Source: an uncultured Paraprevotella sp. | GTDB lineage: Bacteria > Bacteroidota > Bacteroidia > Bacteroidales > Bacteroidaceae | Reading direction: 5' to 3' | DNA length: 42,781 nucleotides | Assembly: GCA_944320775.1 (NCBI GenBank) | Contig: CALUIV010000026.1 | Span: 1 to 42,781 of the forward strand | In this document: piece after piece, positions 8,712 through 15,393 of the stretch | How positions within the stretch are numbered: position 1 is the stretch's first letter | Layout: each line of letters opens with the position of its first letter | The notes under the pieces: generated by a model | The model's input: only the letters and a program-made list of their open reading frames with translations | What the model was told of the DNA's origin: nothing | The model's database searches: none | Made by a program: the position numbers and the translations under genes

Positions 8712-9872
8712 ATGCTGACTCAGATTATTAATGCTCGTATCCTTACGCCGCAGGGATGGCTCAAGGATGGTTCTGTCATTTTGCGTGACAACAAGATTCT
8801 CGAAGTAACGAATTGTGACTTGGCCGTAATCGGTGCTGAAGTCATTGACGCCAAGGGTATGTATGTGGTGCCGGGCGGTGTCGAGATGCACGTGCATGGC
8901 GGTGGAGGCCGTGATTTTATGGAGGGTACTGAAGATGCTTTCCGTGAAGCAATTGCAGCACATGCCAAGCACGGAATGACTTCTATTTTCCCTACACTTT
9001 CTTCTTCTACAGTTCCAATGATTGAAAAGGCTGTAGAGACATGTAATAAATTAATGGCTGAGAAAAACAGCCCTGTTTTGGGTTTGCACTTGGAAGGTCA
9101 TTATTTGAACTTGAAGAAGGCTGGAGGTCAGATGCCTGAAAATATTAAGGATCCGGATCCAAATGAGTATATTCCAATTGTAGAAAAGTCACCTTGTCTG
9201 GCACGTTGGGATGCGGCACCTGAACTGCCTGGAGCAATTCAGTTTGGTAAGTATTGTGCGGCTAAGGGTGTGCTTCCTACCATTGCGCATACTTGTGCTG
9301 AATATGAAGATGTATTGGCTGCATACAATGCGGGATTCACACACGTGACGCATTTCTATAACGCTATGCCTGGTTTCCATAATAAACGTGAATATAAGTA
9401 TGAAGGTACAGTAGAAAGCGTTTATCTGATTGATGACATGACGGTAGAATGTGTAGCCGATGGTATTCATGTGCCTCCGACCATTCTACGTATGGTCTAT
9501 AAGATTAAGGGAGTGGAGCGTATGGCACTGATTACGGATGCTTTGGCATGTGCAGCCAGTGATAGTGACAAGGCTTTTGATCCGCGTGTTATTATTGAGG
9601 ATGGCGTTTGTAAGCTTTCTGACCGTTCTGCTCTTGCTGGTAGTATTGCTACAACGGATCGTTTGATTCGTACCATGGTGCAGCAGGTTGACGTTCCTTT
9701 GGAAGATGCAATCCGAATGGCTTCCGAAACACCTGCCAAGATCATGAAGGTTTATGACCGTAAAGGCTCGTTGGCCAAGGATAAAGATGCGGATATCCTG
9801 GTACTGGACAATGACTTGAACATCCGCTGCGTATGGCAGATGGGAAAGATTATTGAGAATTCATTGTTCTAA
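8712..9872 (+). CDS. nagA: N-acetylglucosamine-6-phosphate deacetylase
   Basis: Cytoplasmic amidohydrolase of 386 residues that deacetylates GlcNAc-6-P to GlcN-6-P, the substrate of NagB. The metal and catalytic residues line up with E. coli NagA: H60-x-H62 in the MHVHGGGG segment, E128 in LEGH, H193, H214 in HVTHFYNAM, H253 in GIHVPP and catalytic D276 in ITDALA. The start is the first ATG, 19 nt downstream of a -7 box. It is transcribed alone: hairpins lie on both sides, and nagB is encoded 1.5 kb away on the other strand instead of in the usual nagBA order. Confidence 0.95.
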   Translation: MLTQIINARILTPQGWLKDGSVILRDNKILEVTNCDLAVIGAEVIDAKGMYVVPGGVEMHVHGGGGRDFMEGTEDAFREAIAAHAKHGMTSIFPTLSSSTVPMIEKAVETCNKLMAEKNSPVLGLHLEGHYLNLKKAGGQMPENIKDPDPNEYIPIVEKSPCLARWDAAPELPGAIQFGKYCAAKGVLPTIAHTCAEYEDVLAAYNAGFTHVTHFYNAMPGFHNKREYKYEGTVESVYLIDDMTVECVADGIHVPPTILRMVYKIKGVERMALITDALACAASDSDKAFDPRVIIEDGVCKLSDRSALAGSIATTDRLIRTMVQQVDVPLEDAIRMASETPAKIMKVYDRKGSLAKDKDADILVLDNDLNIRCVWQMGKIIENSLF

Positions 9873-9883
9873 AACGCGTTTAT

Positions 9884-9941
9884 CATACAGACAAAAAAAT
9901 AAGGACCGATAATGACCGGTCCTTATTTTTTTGTCTGTATG
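9884..9941. terminator. Bidirectional terminator, perfect 25-bp inverted repeat
   Basis: Arms 9884-9908 and 9917-9941 are exact reverse complements with an 8-nt loop. The GC-rich core (AAGGACCG/CGGTCCTT) is flanked by seven A and seven T, so it can terminate nagA on the plus strand and anSME on the minus strand. Confidence 0.85.
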
Positions 9942-10021
9942 TATTTGATTTTTTGTCTGATTTTTATGTCAAGCCTCTTTGTCTGCTCACGACCGGCTTT
10001 ATGAAAGGAGTAAGGCGTTGT

Positions 10022-11266
10022 TTATAATTCCAGATCGGCACCACCCTGACGGATCCATTCCATGACATTGGCAGGCGGGCGTTCGTTTTTCAATTCTTCT
10101 TTCATGAAATCCATGTATGGTGCAACGTGCTTATAAAACTGATAATAACCTTTGCATAAATAGTTCAGTCCACTTTCGCCTGACGATGTTTTACAAAAAC
10201 GGTTTTTGGGACATTCTCCATGGCAGGCAAAGTTGAACTCGCATTCGCGGCATTGTGTCGGTAGGGTGCTTTTCTTGGCTTCTCCAAATTTGAGCTGCCG
10301 CTCACTATACATCATCTCCAATAATGTCTTTTCATAAATATTTCCCAGCTTGTATTCGGGGAAAACAAAATGGTCGCAACTATATACGTCGCCATTAAAT
10401 TCCATGACACCTGCATGGCCACAAGTTTCAGACATGGAACATAAGCTGGACATAACGCCCATCCAGTTGGCTAGTGTCGCATCGAAAATCTGTATGAAGT
10501 ATTCGCCGACATCTTGGCGTACCCATTCATCGAATATGGTGCAAAGAAAATTACCCCATTGTTCTGGTGTGACAGAAAAGTCGGCCAATTCTGCTTTAGT
10601 TCCTTCTGATGGAGATGCAAGAATGCGTCCGTCTGGATGTTTATATATACGTTCTACAATTGGAGTGAACTGGATATAGTGGCAGTTTATTTCTTTAAAG
10701 AAGTGATAAAAATCGAGAGGATAATCTCCGTTAAAATCGTTGACGACAGCCATAGCATTCCATTCTACCTGATGTTTGTTGAGCAACTGGATACCTTTCA
10801 TGACTTGTTTGAACGAAGGCTTACCGCTACGTGAACGGCGATATTCATCATGAAATTCCTGTGGTCCGTCAATAGATAAACCTACCAGCCAGTTTTGGTC
10901 GTGGAAGAACCGGCACCATTCATCTGTAAGTAGCGTTCCGTTGGTTTGAATAGAGTTCTCAATTTGGCGACCTCTGCCATATTGTTGTTGTAGCTTGACT
11001 ACTTTTTTATAAAAATCCAATGGACGCATCAACGTTTCGCCGCCATGCCAGGTAAACATGATTTGTGGTGTGGTTTGGCATTCGATGTATTCTTTAATGA
11101 ACTTCTCTAAAAGTTCATCACTCATGATATGTTTTGGATTTTGTTTGTATAGTTTGGACTTTTCTGTATAGTAACAATAATTACATGCCAGATTACAAAG
11201 TGAACCCGCCGGTTTGGTCATGATATACATGGGTTTGGCGAAAGGAGCGTATGTATTTGATTTCAT
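10022..11266 (-). CDS. Anaerobic sulfatase-maturating enzyme (radical SAM, SPASM)
   Basis: Converts the active-site Ser (or Cys) of type I sulfatases to C-alpha-formylglycine using S-adenosylmethionine and three 4Fe-4S clusters. The radical SAM motif is visible as C-NLA-C-NY-C within KPAGSLCNLACNYCYY, followed by TWHGGET. The C-terminal SPASM region is Cys-rich (CSMSETCGHAG, YSCDHF, QCRECEFNFACHGECPKNRF). The open frame extends upstream to an ATG at 11326. I start at the ATG at 11266 (MKSNTYAPFAKP, 414 residues) because that matches the N terminus and length I remember for B. thetaiotaomicron anSME BT_0238, and because the upstream ATG lies in the arm of a hairpin. It follows nagB on the same strand with no promoter seen between. 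Its likely substrates are the three serine-type sulfatases in this window. Confidence 0.93.
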   Translation of the reverse strand: MKSNTYAPFAKPMYIMTKPAGSLCNLACNYCYYTEKSKLYKQNPKHIMSDELLEKFIKEYIECQTTPQIMFTWHGGETLMRPLDFYKKVVKLQQQYGRGRQIENSIQTNGTLLTDEWCRFFHDQNWLVGLSIDGPQEFHDEYRRSRSGKPSFKQVMKGIQLLNKHQVEWNAMAVVNDFNGDYPLDFYHFFKEINCHYIQFTPIVERIYKHPDGRILASPSEGTKAELADFSVTPEQWGNFLCTIFDEWVRQDVGEYFIQIFDATLANWMGVMSSLCSMSETCGHAGVMEFNGDVYSCDHFVFPEYKLGNIYEKTLLEMMYSERQLKFGEAKKSTLPTQCRECEFNFACHGECPKNRFCKTSSGESGLNYLCKGYYQFYKHVAPYMDFMKEELKNERPPANVMEWIRQGGADLEL

Positions 11267-11283
11267 GGAGCCAGAATATAAGG

Positions 11284-11326
11284 ATGCGAAGAATCTGTTG
11301 AAGTTTACGTAACAGATTCTTCGCAT
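11284..11326 (-). promoter_or_regulatory. Perfect 16-bp inverted repeat in the anSME leader
   Basis: Arms 11284-11299 and 11311-11326 are exact reverse complements (ATGCGAAGAATCTGTT with its complement) around an 11-nt loop. No T run follows on either strand, so it is not a standard terminator. It lies between nagB and anSME and could stabilise or process the nagB transcript, gate anSME translation, or bind a regulator. Confidence 0.6.
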
Positions 11327-11403
11327 TGTTTTATGAATTTAGATAACGTTAGTCCCTATGATTTTAATTGATAATAGAGTTATCTGAACGTATCTTATTT
11401 ATT

Positions 11404-12195
11404 TTAAAGAGCGTCTTTCTCAATATCTTTGAAGTATTTATAAGTGCCGACTTTAAGTTCGTCAGTTGCAGCTTCATCACAAACAATAATTCCGTGTTCA
11501 TGTAGCTGGAGCGCGCTGATTGTCCACATTTGTGTGATGCTGCCTTCTACTGCATGATAAAGTGCTTTTGCTTTGTTATGGCCGTTGCAGAGGATTAATA
11601 CTTCTTTTGCAGACATTACCGTACCAACACCGACTGTCAAAGCATGCAAAGGTACATTATTCGGATCGCCACCGAAGAAACGTGAGTTGGCAATTCTGGT
11701 ATCTGTTGTCAATGTCTTAACACGAGTGCGTGAAGTCAGTGATGAACCTGGCTCATTGAATGCAATATGTCCGTCTGGACCAATACCACCGATAAATAAA
11801 TCGATACCACCAGCCTCTACGATCATTTTCTCATAGTTTGCACATTCAGCTTCCAAATCCTCAGCATTTCCGTTCAGAATATGAATGTTCTCTTTCGGGC
11901 AGTCAATATGGTTGAACAAGTTGTTTGCCATGAAAGAATGATAGCTTTCAGGATGTGCTTCAGGAAGACCGACATATTCGTCCATGTTGAAGGTCACTAC
12001 ATTCTTGAAGCTAACCTTACCGGCTTTGTAGGCAGCAACAAGTGCTTTATACATGCCCATAGGAGACGAACCGGTCGGCAAACCAAGTACAAATGGTTTC
12101 TCCGGAGTGGGATTGGCTGCATTGATTTTGCTTACTACATAATCAGCTGCCCACTGAGACAACTGTTCATAATTCGGTTCAATGATAACTCTCAT
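11404..12195 (-). CDS. nagB: Glucosamine-6-phosphate deaminase
   Basis: Cytoplasmic isomerase/deaminase of 263 residues turning GlcN-6-P into fructose-6-P and ammonia. Catalytic residues fall at the same numbers as in E. coli NagB: D72 in FNMDEY, D141, H143 and E148 in [15 protein letters not shown]. The N-terminal phosphate/sugar loop LGLPTGSSP is intact. It has its own divergent promoter region shared with sulfatase B, and the anSME gene lies downstream. This links sulfatase activation with amino-sugar catabolism. Confidence 0.96.
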   Translation of the reverse strand: MRVIIEPNYEQLSQWAADYVVSKINAANPTPEKPFVLGLPTGSSPMGMYKALVAAYKAGKVSFKNVVTFNMDEYVGLPEAHPESYHSFMANNLFNHIDCPKENIHILNGNAEDLEAECANYEKMIVEAGGIDLFIGGIGPDGHIAFNEPGSSLTSRTRVKTLTTDTRIANSRFFGGDPNNVPLHALTVGVGTVMSAKEVLILCNGHNKAKALYHAVEGSITQMWTISALQLHEHGIIVCDEAATDELKVGTYKYFKDIEKDAL

Positions 12196-12229
12196 AATAT
12201 TGATTTTTTAATATTTAAGTAAAGTGTTA

Positions 12230-12237
12230 CAAAGATA
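12230..12237 (-). promoter_or_regulatory. Bacteroidota -7 box of nagB
   Basis: The minus strand reads TATCTTTG, 34 nt upstream of the nagB ATG at 12195. Confidence 0.4.
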
Positions 12238-12279
12238 ATTAAAGCGATTGACAAAAAGAAATTTTTGCTCTTTTTTTAT

Positions 12280-12315
12280 CCGTTAAAAAGAATTTTCGCA
12301 TGGAAAGTTTAACGG
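12280..12315. promoter_or_regulatory. Operator-like inverted repeat between nagB and sulfatase B
   Basis: CCGTTAAA (12280-12287) and TTTAACGG (12308-12315) form a spaced palindrome with a 20-nt gap. It covers the -33 region of the putative sulfatase B promoter and lies in the divergent gap, so one repressor or activator could control both directions. This role is inferred. Confidence 0.35.
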
Positions 12316-12317
12316 TA

Positions 12318-12325
12318 TAAATTTG
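12318..12325 (+). promoter_or_regulatory. Bacteroidota -7 box of the sulfatase B/LRR/M60 unit
   Basis: TAAATTTG, an exact TAnnTTTG match, 73 nt before the GTG start at 12399. Confidence 0.45.
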
Positions 12326-12398
12326 TATTCTTTATAATATTTGCTTTAATTTGCAATAATAATCACATTAGAAATCATTCATTAATCTGACTACGATC

Positions 12399-13916
12399 GT
12401 GAAGAGCAAGAATTTATTACTGTTAGGAGGTAGCTTGATGGCATCCTCTATGGGGATGATGGCCCGTAATGTTGAAAAGCCAAATATTATATTTATTCTT
12501 TGTGATGATATGGGGTATGGAGATTTGGCATGTTATGGGCAGAAGTATATAAAAACTCCTAATTTGGATAAGATGGCTGCTGAAGGTATGTTGTTTACTC
12601 AGGCCTATGCAGGCAGTCCTGTAAGTGCTCCCTCCAGAGCTTCTTTAATGACAGGGCAGCATACGGGACATACCGAGGTGCGTGGTAATAAAGAGTACTG
12701 GCAAGGACAAGTAAAATATGGTCGTAATACAGAGTATGCAGTGACAGGACAGCATCCATATGATCCTGAACATGTCATTTTACCGGAAATAATGAAAGAC
12801 AACGGTTATACTACGGGTATGTTCGGAAAATGGGCGGGCGGTTATGAAGGCTCAGTTTCTACACCGGATAAACGGGGTATAGATGAATATTACGGTTATA
12901 TCTGTCAGTTTCAGGCGCATTTATATTATCCGAATTTCTTGAATAGATATAGTAAGTCAAAAGGTGATCAGGGCGTTGTACGAGAAATATTGGAAGAAAA
13001 TATTAAATATCCGATGTATGGTGCTGAATATGGAAGACGGACACAATATGCATCAGATTTGATCCATCAGGCTGCTATGGATTGGATTGATCAGCAAACG
13101 GGCGAACAACCTTTTTATGGGTTCTTTACTTATACTTTGCCTCATGCTGAATTGGTACAACCCGGAGATTCTATTCTTGATTATTATTTGGAGCAGTTCA
13201 AACAGGACAAAAGTTTTAAAGGATCAGAAGGCTCTAGATATAATGCGGTATTAAATGTACATGCGCAGTTTGCAGCCATGATAACCCGTTTGGATAAGTA
13301 TGTCGGTGAAATCTTGGCTAAACTGGATGAAAAAGGTTTTTCTGAAAATACGTTAGTCATTTTTTCTTCTGATAATGGTCCTCATGAAGAGGGTGGGGCG
13401 GATCCGTCTTTTTTCGGGCGTGACGGTAAGCTTAAAGGCTTAAAGCGTTCTTGTCATGAAGGCGGAATCCGCGTTCCTTTTATCGCAAAATGGCCAGGAA
13501 AGATAGAGCCGGGTACTGTTAATGATCATCAATTGGCATTTTATGATGTGATGCCTACATTCTGTGAATTGGCAGGAGTGAAAAAGTTTGAAAAGAAATA
13601 TATAAATCCGGATAAAGCAGGTGATGGTTTTGATGGTATTTCTTTTGCGCCGACTTTGCTGGGAAATAACAAGAAGCAGAAAAAGCATGATTATTTATAT
13701 TGGGAGTTCCATGAAACCAATCAAATAGCCGTTAGACAAGGTGACTGGAAATTATTGGTGAAATCTGGAAATTGTGAGTTGTATAATCTTGCTGAAGATT
13801 TGCATGAGGATCATAACGTTGCTGCGGAATATCCTGAAAAAGTGAAAGAACTGAAGGCTATTGTGATGAAAGAACACGTAGACAGTCCGTTGTTCCCTAT
13901 TACGTTGCCTAAATAA
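12399..13916 (+). CDS. Sulfatase B, S1 family, serine type (paralogue of sulfatase A), GTG start
   Basis: Type I sulfatase of 505 residues. D36-D37, S76-A-P-S-R80 and SDNGPHEEGG are at the same places as in sulfatase A. The start is GTG: beginning there gives MKSKNLLLLGGSLMA, which aligns with the N terminus of sulfatase A, whereas the next in-frame ATG would cut away most of the signal peptide. The two proteins are collinear and very similar except near residues 183-196 and 255-277, and at 395-410 just after the SDNG/WPGK core. Those variable stretches may set different substrates. It is first in a unit with an LRR protein (42 nt downstream) and an M60 peptidase. Subfamily and sulfate position are not assigned. 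Confidence 0.9.
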   Translation: MKSKNLLLLGGSLMASSMGMMARNVEKPNIIFILCDDMGYGDLACYGQKYIKTPNLDKMAAEGMLFTQAYAGSPVSAPSRASLMTGQHTGHTEVRGNKEYWQGQVKYGRNTEYAVTGQHPYDPEHVILPEIMKDNGYTTGMFGKWAGGYEGSVSTPDKRGIDEYYGYICQFQAHLYYPNFLNRYSKSKGDQGVVREILEENIKYPMYGAEYGRRTQYASDLIHQAAMDWIDQQTGEQPFYGFFTYTLPHAELVQPGDSILDYYLEQFKQDKSFKGSEGSRYNAVLNVHAQFAAMITRLDKYVGEILAKLDEKGFSENTLVIFSSDNGPHEEGGADPSFFGRDGKLKGLKRSCHEGGIRVPFIAKWPGKIEPGTVNDHQLAFYDVMPTFCELAGVKKFEKKYINPDKAGDGFDGISFAPTLLGNNKKQKKHDYLYWEFHETNQIAVRQGDWKLLVKSGNCELYNLAEDLHEDHNVAAEYPEKVKELKAIVMKEHVDSPLFPITLPK

Positions 13917-13958
13917 TAGATTAACGAACCATATTTTTTAACTTAATAACCTATACAA

Positions 13959-15377
13959 ATGAAGAAAACTACTTTATTAAGTGCAGTTTTGATGGCCGGA
14001 CTTAGCCAGGTTCCACTGGGAGTAATGGCGCAGGAGACAGATGCCCAAAAGCAGGAAGTGGTGAAAATGACCACGAATAGAGAGGTGGGCAGTGAGCTTA
14101 CTTTTACGATGAATACAGGAACGGTGTCCGTTGACTGGGGTGATGGTAATCCTGTAGAGATTGAAAGCACTGGCGATCCGATAACAGGAAACCTTAAGGG
14201 ACAAACCGTCACGGTATCTGCTGCAAAAATTTCTTATTTGGATTGCAGCTTTTCCGACTTGACAGGGTTGGAAGTTCGCGATGCATCAAGTTTGCGGACA
14301 TTGTATTGTGGAAATAATAATCTGTCAGACCTTTCCATACAGTCAAATGGCTATCTGGAGTCCTTGGATTGTTCTAACAATGAGTTGAAATCTATCTCTT
14401 TGTCTTCTCAACGTAATTTGAAAGTCTTGGATTGCTCCGGTAATAATTTTACTACTTTAGGTGTAGGAACAGTAACAAAACTTACTACTTTAATTTGTTC
14501 TGACAATCAAATTTCAAATTTGACCTTGAGTGGAATTCCGAATTTGACCACGTTATGGTGCCAAAACAACCAGTTGAAAACTTTAGATATCAGTAAGAAT
14601 ACCAACATCCAGTCTGTAGTCTGTGATGGGAATCAACTGACGAAAATAACCGTTTCCAGCGCTAATGTGGTTGATTTTTGGTGTAATAATAATCAACTGG
14701 AGAATTTGGATCTGTCCCGTTCTATTACTCTTGAAACGCTTTCTTGTTCAAATAACCAGTTAAGCAATTTATCTTTGGCCGGGCTTTCGGGACGTAAGGC
14801 TTTAGCTGTGTATTTGGAGAACAATAAATTGGGCTTCTCTGATTTCTATGCGATGGAAAATGTGATTGATTATGTTTTGGATCCTCAGCAAAATTTTAGT
14901 TTGGGAACAACCGAAATAAATGTAAATGGTTATGTTGATGTTCCTGATTATGAAAAAAATGTTGATGGGCAAGAGGTTAATGCCAAAATTATCTGGATCA
15001 ATACGTTGACTGATGAAGAACTGGAGTATGGTAAGAATGGTGATTATACAAATCGTTCAAACCGATACACATTCCTCAAACCTTTTCAGTCTATACAGTG
15101 TGTGATGACATCTTCATTATATCCTGGAATCGAATTGATGAGTGAGGAGCTGAAAGTTTCTGAACCAACAGGAGTCAAGGACGTCAATGCAGAGGCAGGA
15201 CTCGTGTGTAAGGGAGAGAATGGACAATTATACATGACTGCGGATAAAACCATATACGTGCGTGTATTTACCGCGGACGGAAAACAAGTTTGGTCGGGAA
15301 CGGTAACAAATACTGGTGTCAGCCTGAATCTGGGACATGGAATTTTTGTGGTTAATGGAGTAAAAGTTTCTCTTTAG
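13959..15377 (+). CDS. T9SS-exported leucine-rich-repeat protein
   Basis: A 472-residue protein with a signal peptide at 1-24 (ending VMA). About residues 37-90 form a small beta domain with a VDWGDG motif common in Bacteroidales LRR proteins. About nine LRR units follow between residues 91 and 285 with a period near 21 residues and the pattern L..L.C..N.L..L..S. The C-terminal 60-70 residues end YVRVFTADGKQVWSG...GIFVVNGVKVSL, a likely T9SS sorting domain. It probably sits on the cell surface as a binding or adhesion protein. It lies between sulfatase B and the M60 peptidase with gaps of 42 and 16 nt, so it is in the same operon and may hold the glycoprotein substrate. No enzyme motif is seen. 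Confidence 0.8.
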   Translation: MKKTTLLSAVLMAGLSQVPLGVMAQETDAQKQEVVKMTTNREVGSELTFTMNTGTVSVDWGDGNPVEIESTGDPITGNLKGQTVTVSAAKISYLDCSFSDLTGLEVRDASSLRTLYCGNNNLSDLSIQSNGYLESLDCSNNELKSISLSSQRNLKVLDCSGNNFTTLGVGTVTKLTTLICSDNQISNLTLSGIPNLTTLWCQNNQLKTLDISKNTNIQSVVCDGNQLTKITVSSANVVDFWCNNNQLENLDLSRSITLETLSCSNNQLSNLSLAGLSGRKALAVYLENNKLGFSDFYAMENVIDYVLDPQQNFSLGTTEINVNGYVDVPDYEKNVDGQEVNAKIIWINTLTDEELEYGKNGDYTNRSNRYTFLKPFQSIQCVMTSSLYPGIELMSEELKVSEPTGVKDVNAEAGLVCKGENGQLYMTADKTIYVRVFTADGKQVWSGTVTNTGVSLNLGHGIFVVNGVKVSL

Positions 15378-15393
15378 TTAAACTAAAAATTAA

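Noticed and set aside
11267-11326. N-terminal 20-residue extension of anSME (MRRICYVNFNRFF...)
   Set aside because: Not consistent with the family N terminus and lies in a hairpin; the ATG at 11266 is preferred.
14230-14815. Regular repeats considered as a CRISPR-like or tandem DNA repeat
   Set aside because: They are protein-level leucine-rich repeats of about 21 residues; the DNA is not conserved between units.
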